Shown one piece after another: positions 1-10,443 of a DNA stretch of 64,000 bases. The translations under genes were made by a program, and so were the position numbers. Below the pieces are notes generated by a model. That model ran no database searches and was not told the DNA's origin. It saw nothing but the letters and a program-made list of their open reading frames with translations. Origin of the DNA: Breoghania sp. GTDB lineage: Bacteria > Pseudomonadota > Alphaproteobacteria > Rhizobiales > Stappiaceae. How positions within the stretch are numbered: position 1 is the stretch's first letter; each line of letters begins with the position of its first letter. Location: the NCBI RefSeq assembly GCF_030066895.1, contig NZ_JASJAV010000007.1:1-64000 (forward strand), in the 5' to 3' direction.

Positions 1-1188
1 GGGGGCCCCCCCCACGGCCGGTTCGATGCGGAACGGTTCAAGGCGGATGTCACAACGACCCCAGTGCCGCGGTTCGATCTGCTCAAGTTCAGGGATTACA
101 CCCAGATCTGCGTGCAATTCTCGCGCGACTGCCCCTTCACCTACGAGTTCTGCAACATCATCGAGATCTACGGCCGCGTCCCGCGCACCAAGACGAACGA
201 GCAGATGATGGCGGAGCTGCAGGCGCTCTACGATCTCGGCTATCGTGGGCATGTGGACTTCGTCGACGATAATCTGATCGGCAACAAGAAGGCCGTGAAG
301 GCGTTCCTGCCGGATATGATCACCTGGCAGAAGGAACGACAATATCCGTTCCTCTTCACCACCGAAGCCTCGCTCAACCTGGCCGACGATCCGACTCTGT
401 TGACGATGATGCGCGATGCCGGGTTCTTCGCCGTCTTCATCGACATCGAGAGCCCCGATCCGGACATTCTCGTTGCAACCCGCAAGAAACAGAATACGCG
501 GCGCGACATCGCCGCCAGCGTCCACAAGATCTACGAGGCGGGCATTTTCGTGCTGGCGGGTTTCATCGTCGGGTTTGACGAGGAAAAGACGAGCGTCGCC
601 GATCCGATCTGCGGCCTGATCGAGGAGGCGGCCATTCCCGTCTCCATGGCGGGGCTGCTTTTCGCCCTGTCCGATACGCAGCTAACCCGGCGACTGGAAC
701 GCGAAGGACGGCTTTATCCGGGACATGCGAAGTCCGACGGGGATCTCGGCGATCAGTGCACCTCGGGGCTCAATTTCGACACACTGCGCCCGCGCGGGTA
801 GATCCTGACCGACTATCGCTGCATCGTTGATCACATCTACACACCGGAGAATTATCTGGCACGCGTGCGCCGGGTGGTGGACCGGCTCGACATGTCGGGC
901 CCGAACGGCGATCTTTCCCGAGCACGGTTCAAGAGGGATATCATTGAGTTCTTCCAGATAAGCTGGGCGATGATCGTGCGGCAGCCCGAACACCGGCGCC
1001 CCTATCTCTCGCTTCTGTCCTATTGCATCCGACACAATCCGCATGCGCTCAATGCGGCGTTGATCATGTATGCGCTTTTCGTCCATCTGGGGCCGTTCTC
1101 ACGCTATGTCGTCGGCGAGATCGACGCTCAGATCGCGGCGGTGGAGAGCGGCGAATGGCAGAGACCGGTTCTGGAAGCCGCGCAATAG
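1..1188 (+). pseudogene. B12-binding-type radical SAM protein, 5' partial, in-frame stop
   Basis: The window opens inside this gene. The frame runs from base 1, is cut by TAG at 799-801, and continues in the same frame to 1188. The core ([39 protein letters not shown]) is typical of cobalamin-binding-domain radical SAM enzymes with a DUF4070-like C-terminus; the B12 domain would lie upstream of the window. The 4Fe-4S motif should be CxxxCxxC but reads CPFTYEFC, so the middle cysteine is a tyrosine (TGC to TAC would do this). The relatives' G-I-E-S-P motif reads DIESPD. The stop falls after LRPRG, where relatives have RPRREIL. Both the lost cluster ligand and the stop point to a dead gene. Substrate unknown. 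Confidence 0.75.
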
Positions 1189-1236
1189 GGAGCGAACCGC
1201 CGCCGTGACCGGGGACGGCTCGCTCGACCTTTTCGA

Positions 1237-1860
1237 TCAGGCGGCTTCCAGCACGCAGAGACGGCAGGTCATGCCTTCCTTCTCGTGATAGGCGCTTTCG
1301 GAAATGCCGCGGATCGTGACCAGCCCGCGCCGTTCCATGCCCTTCAGGTGCTCGAAATATCCGTCGGACGTCCAGCCGTTTTCGTGCATCGTCACGATGA
1401 CCGGGGCGCCCGGCTTGGCGACACGGCTCAATTCATCCAGAGCCTTCGGCCCGACATGGCCGGAGGTGAAGACACCGACGCAGATCACGCCCTCATAGCT
1501 GTCGTCTTCGATATCGAGCGGCTTGGTCAGATCGGCGGTCTGCAGGTCGTCATAGACCTCCTTTGCCTTCGCTTCGTCGAGCATGGCCTGGCTCAGATCG
1601 CGCCCGTCGACGGTCGCCTTGCAGCGCCGCGAAATTTCCAGACCAACAAGGTCGGTCCCACATCCCGCATCGAGCACGCGGGCATCGTCGCCGACGTTCC
1701 TCGTCAGCGCCTCGGCGGCAAGGGCAGGCGCAACATAGCCCATGCCGGATAACGTATCTTCTTCGTAACTCTTCGCCCAGTCGCTGTAGACGTTGCTAAT
1801 ATCATCCTTGTCACCCTCGAAGGCATAGACACGACGCAGCAACGGGTTCTTGGCAGCCAT
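1237..1860 (-). CDS. class I SAM-dependent methyltransferase
   Basis: Open frame of 207 residues from ATG at 1860, preceded by AAGGAG about a dozen bases upstream; a longer frame to 1944 exists but lacks a better start. Motif I is VLDAGCGTDLVG, followed by DLSQAMLDEAKAK (motif II) and KPGAPVIVTMHENG, the layout of a UbiE/Methyltransf_11 type fold. The usual last glycine of the SAM loop (GCGTG) is aspartate here, which may weaken cofactor binding. It lies 88 bp after cobM on the same strand and converges with the radical SAM gene. Substrate not predictable. Confidence 0.75.
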   Translation of the reverse strand: MAAKNPLLRRVYAFEGDKDDISNVYSDWAKSYEEDTLSGMGYVAPALAAEALTRNVGDDARVLDAGCGTDLVGLEISRRCKATVDGRDLSQAMLDEAKAKEVYDDLQTADLTKPLDIEDDSYEGVICVGVFTSGHVGPKALDELSRVAKPGAPVIVTMHENGWTSDGYFEHLKGMERRGLVTIRGISESAYHEKEGMTCRLCVLEAA

Positions 1861-1948
1861 GGGGCAGAAACTCCTTATATTGTTGAAGGTGCCCCATTGG
1901 AGTAACGGCCTGGGCCGCAAATCGCAAATATGACCCAAGGTCATGGAT

Positions 1949-2723
1949 TCACGCGGTTTTCTTTCTCTTCAGCCGCAACACGTGAACATGATCGGCGTCA
2001 TAGAGCGCGCTGTCGCGGAAATCCGCGCCGCGCGCCAGCGCCCTACCAACGAAGATCAAGGCGGTGCGGGTGATCTTGGCCGCGCGCACCTTTTTGCGGA
2101 TGTCGGCAAGCGTCCCATGCAGGAACGCTTCGTCGGGCCAGCCGACGCGATAGGCGACGACGGCAGAGCAATCGGCGCCATACAAGGGAATGAGATGGCG
2201 CTCGACCTCGCGCAGGTTGCGGACCGAGAGATGGATCGCAAGCGTGGCGCCCGACTTACCGAGCGTTGCCAGATCCTCGCCTTCCGACATGGACGAGGAC
2301 TTCATCGCCGTGCGCGTCACGATGATCGTCTGGGCGACCTCGGGGATCGTCAGTTCCGTCTTGAGCGCGGCGGCTGCCGCCGCAAAGGCCGGAACGCCGG
2401 GGGTGATCTCGTAAGGGATCCTGAGGCCATCGAGGCGGCACATCTGTTCGGCGATCGCGCCATAGATCGAGGGATCCGCCGGAATGAACGCGCGCCACAT
2501 CGTGACCGGCGGCATGCGCGGCTTCCATCTCAGCCAGGATTTCATCGAGGGTCATCGAGGCGGTGTCGAGGACACGGGCACCCTCGGGCGCCTCGGCAAC
2601 GATCGATTCGGAAACCAGCGAGCCTGCATAGAGACAGACCGGGCACGTCCGGATCAGCTTCAGGCCGCGCACGGTGATGAGATCGGGATCGCCGGGCCCG
2701 CCGCCGATGAAATGAACGGTCAT
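1949..2723 (-). pseudogene. cobM: precorrin-4 C11-methyltransferase, frameshifted
   Basis: CobM methylates C11 of precorrin-4 in corrin-ring synthesis. The N-terminal part ([24 protein letters not shown]) is one frame and the C-terminal part ([33 protein letters not shown]) another. The junction is near 2480, where RVHSG should be followed by DPSIYG; one extra base in the GGCGGATCC stretch explains the shift. Everything else matches a TP_methylase domain of about 257 residues. It is the penultimate gene of the minus-strand cob operon, 5 bp downstream of cobJ. Confidence 0.85.
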
Positions 2724-2728
2724 GTTGG

Positions 2729-4585
2729 TCAGGCTTTATCTGCCGTTTGCGCCTCGGCAGCGTGCTTGGTCGCGTAGCCGCGCGGCGTGTAGACATAGGA
2801 CGTCATCGCGCCGCGCGGGACGGCTCGCGTCGCCGTGGAGCCGACGAGGACCACCGTCAGCATGTTGACCTCGTCGACGCTGAGGGCGCCGAGGGTCGTC
2901 ACCCGCACGCTTTCGCCCGGGCGGCCGAGATTGGTGGTCAACACCACGGGCGTTTCCGGTTTGCGGCGTTTCAGCAGGATCTCGCGGGCCCTTTCAAGCT
3001 GTGTGCGACGGCGCTGGGAGACGGGATTGTAGAAGGCGACGACGAAATCCCCGACCGCAGCCGCCGCCAGATGCGCCCCGATGGTCAGCCAGGGCGTGAG
3101 CAGGTCGGAGAGCGAAATGGTGCAGAAATCGTGGCCCAGAGGAGCGCCGACGCGGGCGGCGGCGACCTGCAGCGCTGAGATGCCCGGCGTCATGACGATT
3201 TCCACCCGGCGGGCGGCATCGCTCACCCCGCCCTGATCGCCCGGACGGTCGACGAGTTCGTAGACCAGTGCGCCCATGGCGTAGATGTCTGCGTCCCCGG
3301 AAGAGATCAGCGCCACATTGCGCCCCGCTCCCGCCAGTTCCAATGCGGCGCGCACCCGGTCTTCTTCCGCACCGAGCGGATAGTCGTGCCGGTCCTTGCC
3401 GCCGATGGAAGAGGCGATGATGTCGAGATAGAGGGTGTAGCCGACCACCGCGTCAGCCTCCGCGATGAGCCGCCCGGCTTCGGGCGTGCGCCAGCTCGGA
3501 TCGCCCGGCCCGATGCCGATGATCGACAACCGACCACGCGGACGGCCGACCTTTTCCGGATCCACCAGATCTTCAGAGCGCGCGATCGCCACGGTCGCAT
3601 TGGCGCTCTTGCGTTTTTCGACGACGAGCGCGCCAGTCTCTCCCACACCGGCCAGAGCCGCGGCCTCGGCCACGCCGTGACAGCCGACTTCCGAGAAAAC
3701 CACGTCCGACGGATTGGCCAGTCGCGGTGTCTCCATTTCCAGACGCTTTGCATCGAAGAGGCGCAGCGGTACGTCGAGATCTTCGGCCAGCGCGATCATC
3801 GCGGCTTCATCAGCTTTCAGGTCGAGCGCCGCCAGAGCGGCGATGCAACCGGGTGCCAGATCCGCCTCCTCAAGAGCGCCGAGGATGAGGGTGCGCAACT
3901 CCTCCGGCGGACAATCGCGGGCGGAACCGACGCCGACGACCAGTTTCTGTGGATGGTAGACCAGCGTTTCGGAATTCGTTAGCGTCGGCTCTTCCGTGGT
4001 AATCAGCCGAATTTCCTTCATGCCCTTGGTCGATGTCACGGATTCCCGGCGCCACACGTCGCGATGATCGAGCCAGTGCGGGCTTCCCTCGCACACGGCC
4101 GTCGCTCCGGCGAGCAGCGCCGCCATGGCGGATTTGGCGTCGTCCGAGCTCTCTAGCCGCCAGCCTTTCGGCGGCTCATCCAGAGAAACGCCGAGAAGCC
4201 GGTCCCCGGCCGTCGTCACCGCGGCGGCGGAACCGAGGCGCGTTGCAATCTCGTGGGCCAAATCGTTGGCCCCGCGATGGCCGCCCAGAAGCGGCACTAC
4301 GAAAGCACCGTCGACGGAAACCGCCAGAACGGGCGATTCCTCGCGCTTGTCCCCAAGCATGGACCCGAGTGCGCGCACGAGGATACCGGCTGCGCAGACG
4401 CCGATGATCGGCGTGCGCTGGGCAAAGAGGGTGCGGATATGCTCGCTCGTGTCCTCGAAGGTGAGATCGGCCGCCATGACGCGGCCGGCGAGACCGTGGA
4501 TGCGCCCGCCGATCGCTCCGGCGATGCGCCTCGCTGCATTCGTGGCGGAAGGGCTCAGGACGATGATTGCGGCGCGAGGTTCCAC
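2729..4585 (-). CDS. cobJ: CbiG/CobE-CobJ fusion: precorrin-3B C17-methyltransferase
   Basis: Intact 618-residue frame with GTG start at 4585, overlapping the end of cobI by 31 bp. Residues about 1-200 resemble the CbiG N-terminal region ([26 protein letters not shown]); about 215-330 resemble the CbiG C-terminal/CobE domain ([30 protein letters not shown]); about 350-600 are the CobJ methyltransferase ([49 protein letters not shown]). CobJ contracts the ring and methylates C17; CbiG opens the acetate lactone in the anaerobic route, and CobE is its aerobic relative. It is the longest intact gene in an otherwise broken operon. Confidence 0.92.
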   Translation of the reverse strand: MEPRAAIIVLSPSATNAARRIAGAIGGRIHGLAGRVMAADLTFEDTSEHIRTLFAQRTPIIGVCAAGILVRALGSMLGDKREESPVLAVSVDGAFVVPLLGGHRGANDLAHEIATRLGSAAAVTTAGDRLLGVSLDEPPKGWRLESSDDAKSAMAALLAGATAVCEGSPHWLDHRDVWRRESVTSTKGMKEIRLITTEEPTLTNSETLVYHPQKLVVGVGSARDCPPEELRTLILGALEEADLAPGCIAALAALDLKADEAAMIALAEDLDVPLRLFDAKRLEMETPRLANPSDVVFSEVGCHGVAEAAALAGVGETGALVVEKRKSANATVAIARSEDLVDPEKVGRPRGRLSIIGIGPGDPSWRTPEAGRLIAEADAVVGYTLYLDIIASSIGGKDRHDYPLGAEEDRVRAALELAGAGRNVALISSGDADIYAMGALVYELVDRPGDQGGVSDAARRVEIVMTPGISALQVAAARVGAPLGHDFCTISLSDLLTPWLTIGAHLAAAAVGDFVVAFYNPVSQRRRTQLERAREILLKRRKPETPVVLTTNLGRPGESVRVTTLGALSVDEVNMLTVVLVGSTATRAVPRGAMTSYVYTPRGYATKHAAEAQTADKA

Positions 4586-5280
4586 GGCTCGTCTCCCTTG
4601 TAAATTAGGACTATCGAGAAATAGAGCGCTTCATCGTCCGCAACGTCAAGAAGATGCTGTGCAACCTGATGTTCGAGCGTCACCCTGGCGATGTAGCCCA
4701 CCCGGTCCGTCACCCCCAGTTCCTCCACGATCCGCCGCACCTTCGGGAGATGCCGCCCGACCTTGATGATCGCAGCCGCATCGCAAGCCGCCAGCTTCTC
4801 GCGAAAAGTGGCCTCATCAAGCGAGGCTGGGATGACCGCGAAATGATCGTTGCGCGCAGCCAGTGGCCGCCCGAGGAGGGCGGCGCAGGCGGTCAGCGAG
4901 GAGACGCCGGGCACGATCTCGCACGTGTACTCAGGATACAGTCGCTCGAAGAGATACATGAAGGAGCCGTAGAAGAACGGGTCACCCTCGCACAGGACCA
5001 CCACGTCGCGCCCGACCTCCAGATGTGCGGCAATGTCGGCCGCCGCGCGATCATAGACCTCGCGCGCGGGGACCGTTCGCTGCGCATGGGCACGACGATG
5101 GGAATTTCGCACGCGCTCTCGGCGATGAACCCGGCCACGATAGAGCGGGCGAAACTCTCGCCCGTATCAGGGGCGGGATAGGCGATGACGGTCGTATTCG
5201 AGATGAACCGGTGGGCCCTTCAACGTGATCAGGTCCGGATCGCCGGGACCGACGCCAACGCCATACAGTGTGGCACTCAT
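4555..5280 (-). pseudogene. cobI: precorrin-2 C20-methyltransferase, two frameshifts
   Basis: CobI methylates C20 of precorrin-2. ATG at 5280 overlaps the cobL stop (ATGA). The start [21 protein letters not shown] is clear, then an extra G near 5220 (AAGGGCCC) shifts the frame. The proper sequence (VIAYPAPDTGESFARS, CEIPIVVPMRSERS) continues in the next frame to near 5085, where a missing base in CCCCG(G)CG restores the original frame (AREVYDRAAADIAAHL, EGDPFFYGSFMYLFERL, VPGVSSLTACAALLG). The shifts compensate, but about 45 residues between them would be nonsense, including an early TGA after the first. Confidence 0.87.
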
Positions 5281-6488
5281 GATGTGCTCTCCCACGGTTT
5301 TGTCAGGCTCCACTGGATGACGGGCATGGCCGGACGCCAGCCGGTCAGATGCCCCACGGCGGGAGAACGGGAAACGGAAAGGCGCACGAGATCGCCGCCG
5401 CGCTCGGCGTGAAGCGCGAGCAGAACCGCCTCACTTTCAAGCGTCACCGCATTGGCGACGAGCCGACCTCCGGGCTTCAATGCGGCAAAAGCCGCCTCGG
5501 CCGTTTCAACGGACAGTCCGCCGCCGATGAAGACAGCATCGGGCGCAGCGAGACCGTCGAGGCCCTCCGGCGCCGTTCCTTCATGGATATCGAGATCCGG
5601 CACGCCGAGGGCGCTGGCATTTTCCGCCATGAGCACGCGGCGGTCGGCCCTGGGCTCAAGCGCGATCGCACGGGCGCGAGGAACTGCCCGCATCCATTCG
5701 ATCGCGACAGATCCACAACCTGCCCCGACATCCCACAGGAGGGCACCGGGAACGGGGTCAAGTTTGGCCAACGTCAGGGCCCGTACCTCGCGCTTGGTCA
5801 TCTTGCCGTCGTGATGGAAGGCATCATCCGGCAGTCCGGCGACACGCGGTAAAAGGCGTGCATCGGGACCAGCGACACACTCGATGGCGAGCGTATGAAG
5901 CGTAGCAATGTCGGCGTTCCAATCGCTCGGCGTTCCTTCCACGCGACGCTCATTCGGCCCGCCGAGATGTTCCAGTGCGACCATGCGGCTATCGCCGTAT
6001 CCGGCTTTCTACCAGCATGTCTGCGACGGCGCGCGGGCTGTCGGCAACCGTCAGCGCCAAGATGCGGGCGCCCGGCGCCAGCGCCAGTTTCAGGCGTTCG
6101 ACGGGGCGTCCGTGCAGACTCACCGTCTCGACTTCGGCCAACGACCAGCCCATGCGCGAAGCGGCAAGCTGGAAGGCGGAGGTGGACGGGATGACGATCA
6201 TCTCCTCGAGCGCAATCCTGCGGGCAAGCGTTGCGCCGATGCCGAACCACATGGGACCGCCGCTGGCGAGCACGGCCACGGGACGACCGCGCAAGGCGAT
6301 GATGTCCTCAAGCCCGTCCTTGAACGGAGAGGGCCAGGCGCGCTGGTCGGCATGCACCCGGCAAGCTCCAGATGCCGCTTGCCGCCGTAGACGATCTCCG
6401 CATCGCCCAGCAGACGACGCGCGGCGGGAGTGAGCCCGTCCAGGCCGTCCTCGCCCATGCCGATCACGAACAGCCAAGGAAAGGTCAT
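5277..6488 (-). pseudogene. cobL: precorrin-6Y C5,15-methyltransferase (decarboxylating), two frameshifts
   Basis: CobL methylates C5 and C15 and decarboxylates precorrin-6Y. ATG at 6488 sits in an ATGA overlap with the small gene upstream. The CbiE-like N-terminal half starts MTFPWLFVIGMGEDGLDGL; the frame is lost near 6355 (one base missing) and resumes at QRAWPSPFKDGLEDI. A second shift near 6006 (extra A in GAAAGCC) leads into the CbiT-like half (HDGKMTKREVRALTLAKL, LLWDVGAGCGSVAIEWMR, APDAVFIGGGLS). Restored length is about 403 residues, normal for the fused enzyme. It ends in an ATGA overlap with cobI. Confidence 0.87.
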
Positions 6489-6634
6489 GACTCGCCCAGG
6501 CGGTAGGGACGGTGCGGCTTGGTCTTGTCGAGTTCGCGCGGCGCCCCATCTCCGGCAGGCGCACCGCCATGCGACAGGAACCCGCGCGCGCATGGCTCCG
6601 CTCCCTGAACACGGCCCGGTCTTTCGTTCCCCAT
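6485..6634 (-). CDS. 49-residue protein coupled between cobH and cobL, function unknown
   Basis: A short frame that exactly fills the cobH-cobL gap. Its ATG at 6634 overlaps the cobH stop (TGATG) and its stop at 6485-6487 overlaps the cobL start (ATGA), so translational coupling is likely on both sides. The protein begins MGNERPGRVQGAEP, contains GFLSHGGAPAGDGAPREL and ends DKTKPHRPYRLGES: basic, proline- and glycine-rich, with no membrane segment or obvious metal motif. I do not recognise a family. The tight packing in a conserved operon favours a real gene; a C-terminal remnant of a larger lost gene is the alternative. Confidence 0.55.
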   Translation of the reverse strand: MGNERPGRVQGAEPCARGFLSHGGAPAGDGAPRELDKTKPHRPYRLGES

Positions 6635-7295
6635 CAGCCATCGCGGCGTTCCTCAACCAACCCGGCCTCGATCAAGCCGGCTGCGACCGCATTGACGGCT
6701 GCCGCCGCCATCACCGAACCGCCGCGCCGTCCGTGAACGGTGGCAAAGGGGACGCCGCGCGGATTGGCGGCAAGTTCCGCCTTCAATTCCGCAGCGCCCA
6801 CGAAACCGACGGGGAAGGCCAAGATCGCGGCGAGTTTCGGTCAGCCTTCGTCCAGGCATCCCGAGCAGATGGAAAAGTGCGGTCGGGGCATTGCCGATGA
6901 CGACGACCGCCCCCTCGATGCTGTGACGCCACAGTTCCACTGCCGCGGCGGTGCGGGTCGTTCCCTCGCGAACCGCGAGCCCGGCGACGCGTTCATCGTC
7001 GAGCATGCACAGAACCTCGTTGCCGTGCAGGCGGCGACGGATGATGCCCGATGCGACCATATTCGCATCCGCACAGGATCGGCGCCCCTATCTCGAGCGC
7101 TGCTCGCGCACAGGCCACGACGTCGTCGGTCGCCTCGAAATCGTCGATCAGATCGACCATGCCGCAGGCATGGATCAGCCGAATGGCGAGAGGATGCAGA
7201 TCCGGCGCCAGATCATTGAGCGAGACTTCGGCCCTGATCGTGGCGAAGGAATTCCGATAGATCGTTTCCGGATCGCGTTCGTACTGGAGGCTCAC
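6634..7295 (-). pseudogene. cobH: precorrin-8X methylmutase, frameshifted
   Basis: CobH moves a methyl group from C11 to C12 to give hydrogenobyrinate. GTG start at 7295 (GTGA overlap with the cbiX stop). N-terminus YERDPETIYRNSFATIRAE, then LAIRLIHACGMVD and GAPILC. An extra G near 7073 shifts the frame; NMVASGIIRRRLHGNEVLCML and VVVIGNAPTALFHLLGM follow. An extra C near 6860 shifts it again, and a TGA at 6841-6843 replaces what should be Trp in LDEGWPKLAAIL. The end [11 protein letters not shown] and [19 protein letters not shown] is intact. Three lesions in 220 codons. The catalytic His in IHACG is present. Confidence 0.87.
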
Positions 7296-8410
7296 GCCCC
7301 TTCTCCCCGTTTCATGCTGCGCGGTCCAAGCGGATGGTCGGCATGCGGATACGGGTGATGGTGATGGCCGTGGTCATGATCGTGCCCGTAATCGTGGTCG
7401 TGTCCGTGGGGGTGATCATGGGGATGATCGTGATCATGTTCATGCGCGTGGCCGGACGCCGGGCCGGTCCCTTGATGTTCATTATCATGACAACCATCTC
7501 CATGATCGTGGTGGTGATGCCCGCCGCTGATGCCTTCCACGTGGTGATGGTGGCTTTCCTGCGGCAGGCCGATCTCGGCCTCGAAACCCAACACCTGTTC
7601 GCGGTACTTGCACAGCTGACAATTCATCACATTGGCGCCGTCGAGGATCTCGTGCACCCGCGCCTCCATCGTGTCGATGACGAGGGGGTGGTCGTTGAGA
7701 TAGAGCGTCTTGATGAATTCGATGTCCGGATGCCAGGCCACGACCTTGTCGGTGTAATCATAGATCCGCTGCACCAGAATGCCGGTGAAGAGGAAGTACG
7801 GGAAGACGATGATGCGCCGATAGCCGAGCTTGGCCGCATGTTCCAACCCCGGCTCAACGAGCGGGAAAGTCACGCCGGAATAGCAGGTCTCGCCCCAGCC
7901 GAAGCCCATGCCCTCCCACAAGAGACGCATGACCTTGGCGACGTTGGAATTGGCATCGGGATCGGAGGCGCCGCGCCCGACCACCATCAACAGCGTTTCA
8001 TGCGCGGGCACTTAGTCGCCCCCCGCCTCCTTCGCAGCCTCGACCACCTGACGGATCCTTTCCCCGGCCGCACGCACCATGCGCGTATCCACGGCCAGCT
8101 CGCGGCCGTAGTCGATGCGCATTTCCGGATGCTGCGCCTGATAGGTGTTGAGAACGGAAGGGATGTCGTTCTTGGCGTGACCGGCGGCAAACAGCATGCC
8201 CGGCACGGCCAGAACCCGAGTGCAGCCGGCGGCGCGCAGATTGTCGAGCCCGGTGCGGATGGTCGGGGTGGCGAATTCCAGATAGCCGTAATCGACCGGC
8301 AGATCGGGGAAGCGTTCGCGCAGGCGTTCGGACAATACCGCGAATTTGGCAACCGCATTCTCGTCGCAGCTGCCGTGGCCGCAGATCATGAGACCCAGTT
8401 TCTCGCTCAT
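7292..8410 (-). pseudogene. cbiX: sirohydrochlorin cobaltochelatase with long His-rich tail, in-frame stop
   Basis: CbiX-type chelatases insert Co(II) into sirohydrochlorin. First half from ATG at 8410: MSEKLGLMICGHGSCDENAV, FATPTIRTGLDNLRAAG, VLAVPGMLFAAGHAKNDIP. The frame is then cut by TAA at 8012-8014 and continues in the same frame with HETLLMVVGRGASDPDANSN, CYSGVTFPLVEPGLEHAAKL and IIVFPYFLFTGILVQRIYD. The family is normally one chain of both halves, so I read this as a nonsense mutation. The usual GHGSRD reads GHGSCD. The last 75 residues are dominated by His and Asp (HHHHDHGDG, HEHDHDHPHDHPHGHD), a likely cobalt/nickel-binding tail. First gene of the operon. Confidence 0.85.
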
Positions 8411-8840
8411 CACATCACTCCCATATGGCAAACGGCCTCACTGTCACACGATGCGACCGGCGTGGAATTGCGAATGGGCAATGGAATCCTTGACGCCATC
8501 ATGACCTCCCGCTTCTGTTGGTCCAACGTCCGCGAGAGCGCTCGGGCACGCTCCGCATTGCCCGGGCGGGCAGCGGAAACGATCATTTGCGCCGGACAGC
8601 TCCGGGTTTGATCCCCTGTTTGGGTCGATCGCACCGGACTCGCTTTCAATCTCTTCCAAGACGCCATCCTGTTGCGGCGCGCCGCTAAAGGAGGCGGTCG
8701 CCGCAATCAACCGACAATAACCCGAGGTTCACAGCGCCCTGTGGCAATTTCATCAAGGATGACGGTTGCAACGGCGGGGAGGGACGTCACATACAGGGTG
8801 AACGCTTCGCCGCACACCGTCTTATCGACAGGGAAAATTC
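8411..8840. other. upstream region of cbiX and fmt, nothing firmly identified
   Basis: Divergent intergenic stretch of 430 bp. On the minus strand a frame of about 98 residues (to 8706) ends in TGA overlapping the cbiX ATG, and another (8444-8710) contains PPGQCGACPS, but neither resembles a family I know. I looked for a cobalamin riboswitch (B12-box-like segment) on the minus strand and did not see one, although this is where it would be expected. The fmt promoter must also lie here; no clear -35/-10 pair stands out. Confidence 0.3.
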
Positions 8841-9770
8841 ATGTCGCTCAGAGTCGTCTTCATGGGTACGCCGGACTTCGCCGTACCCACGCTCATGGAA
8901 ATCATCGGGCAAAGCCACGAGGTCGTCGCCTGCTACACACAGCCTCCCCGACCCGTCGGACGCGGCATGGGAGAGCGGCCCTCTCCGGTGGAGGTCAAGG
9001 CGGAGGCGTTCAACATCCCCGTCTATACGCCGCGCACGCTGAAAAGCCCGATCGAGCGCGAGAGCTTCCTGTCGCACGAGGCCGACGTCGCCGTCATCGT
9101 CGCCTACGGGCTGATCCTGCCCAAGGGAATTCTGGAAGCCTCCGCTCACGGGTGCCTGAACCTTCATGCCTCCCTCTTGCCGCGCTGGCGCGGAGCCGCA
9201 CCGATCAACCGTGCGATCATGGCGGGCGATACGGAGACGGCTGTGGAAGTGATGCGCATGGAGGAAGGGCTCGACACAGGCCCGGTCTGCATGGCGGAAA
9301 AACTGGCAATCGGGCCGGACATGACCGCCGGCGAATTGCACGATGCGTTGTCGCGGCTCGGCGCGAACCTGATGGCGCGCGCCCTGGCTGCCCTGTCGCG
9401 CGGGGCGCTCGTCTCCGAGCCTCAGTCGGAAGACGGCGTCACCTATGCCGAAAAGATCTCCAAGGCGGAGACGCGCATCGACTGGTCGCGTTCGGCGCAG
9501 GAGGTGCACAATCACATTCGCGGACTGTCGCCCTTCCCCGGCGCGTGGTGCGAGATGCCGCGCGGCGAGACGCAGGAACGCGTCAAGGTGCTGCGCAGCA
9601 CGCTGGCCGAAGATTCCGGCAAACCCGGCGAAGTGCTTGACGGTCTGACCGTCGCCTGCGGCGAGGGCGCCGTTCGTCTCACCCAGGTTCAGCGCGCAGG
9701 CAAGCGCGCGATGGAAGAGGAAGAATTTTTGCGTGGCTCGCGGCTTGCCGCAGGCACGCTTCTGCCCTAA
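8841..9770 (+). CDS. fmt: methionyl-tRNA formyltransferase
   Basis: Transfers a formyl group from 10-formyl-THF to initiator Met-tRNA. Intact, 309 residues, ATG at 8841. N-terminal formyltransferase fold with [16 protein letters not shown], the substrate-loop segment [10 protein letters not shown], active-site [20 protein letters not shown] and [20 protein letters not shown]-terminal OB-like domain with [20 protein letters not shown] and PFPGAW. Its usual partner def is not adjacent but lies at 20.2-20.7 kb on the other strand. It is followed by a GNAT gene, a membrane protein and truA on the same strand. Confidence 0.97.
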   Translation: MSLRVVFMGTPDFAVPTLMEIIGQSHEVVACYTQPPRPVGRGMGERPSPVEVKAEAFNIPVYTPRTLKSPIERESFLSHEADVAVIVAYGLILPKGILEASAHGCLNLHASLLPRWRGAAPINRAIMAGDTETAVEVMRMEEGLDTGPVCMAEKLAIGPDMTAGELHDALSRLGANLMARALAALSRGALVSEPQSEDGVTYAEKISKAETRIDWSRSAQEVHNHIRGLSPFPGAWCEMPRGETQERVKVLRSTLAEDSGKPGEVLDGLTVACGEGAVRLTQVQRAGKRAMEEEEFLRGSRLAAGTLLP

Positions 9771-9822
9771 TCCCCATATCGGGTAACGGGTTTCAAAACG
9801 TCAAACGAAGCGATGCAAGCAC

Positions 9823-10362
9823 ATGAGCGAACCGCAAACACCCCACGGTTCCCAGGGTCCGGATCTCAAATTTCGAGTTATCGGGCCCAATGACGCAGTT
9901 CTTGTCAGCCGACTGGTCGGCGAGGCATTCGAGCGCAACAACGAGGCCCACATTGTCGGGGCCCTCCGCATCAGCGACGATCACCTTCTGGAGCTGGTGG
10001 CAAGCGACGGAACCAATATTCTGGGCCAAGTCGTCTTTTCCAAGGCCCGGGTCACCGAGGGCGATGCAACCTTCAAGATCGTGGTTCTGGCACCGCTGGC
10101 GATCCGGCCGGACATGCAACGCATCGGCACGGCACTGGTGCAGGAAGCCCTGAAACGCCTGAAACGCGACAACGTCGATCGCGTCCTGGCCGTCGGACAG
10201 CCGGCCTATTTCGTCCGGTTCGGCTTTTCCGCCGACCTTGGAGAAAAGCTCGACACGCGGTGGAGCGGCCCGGATCTGTTGGCACTGGAACTGACCGAAG
10301 GCGCCTCGAACCGGCTTCCGGCGACGGTTGCCGTCAATGAGGTTCTGAAAAAGGCCAAATAA
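9823..10362 (+). CDS. GNAT family N-acetyltransferase (YhbS-like)
   Basis: Intact 179-residue frame 52 bp after fmt. The region VVLAPLAIRPDMQRIGTALV is the GNAT acetyl-CoA motif (Q/RxxGxA/G), and VLAVGQPAYFVRFGF is the family's C-terminal signature with an aromatic near the end of the fold. This arrangement matches YhbS-type acetyltransferases. The N-terminus (MSEPQTPHGSQG) is polar and probably flexible. Substrate unknown. Placement within the fmt-truA strand may mean co-transcription. Confidence 0.8.
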   Translation: MSEPQTPHGSQGPDLKFRVIGPNDAVLVSRLVGEAFERNNEAHIVGALRISDDHLLELVASDGTNILGQVVFSKARVTEGDATFKIVVLAPLAIRPDMQRIGTALVQEALKRLKRDNVDRVLAVGQPAYFVRFGFSADLGEKLDTRWSGPDLLALELTEGASNRLPATVAVNEVLKKAK

Positions 10363-10443
10363 ACGGTGCACAATCGCTACGGAAGCTCCTGAACGAATAG
10401 TGTCCGTATTGTGGCAAGTGACGGGGTGCTCTAGCCTTCGCAC

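Noticed and set aside
7334..8611. Plus-strand 425-residue frame with Val/Met-rich start opposite cbiX
   Set aside because: The Val/Met run is the complement of the His-rich tail codons; CbiX motifs on the minus strand are clear.
8411..8840. Cobalamin riboswitch upstream of cbiX
   Set aside because: Expected from the operon's role, but I found no B12-box-like segment or the characteristic flanking conserved blocks on the minus strand.
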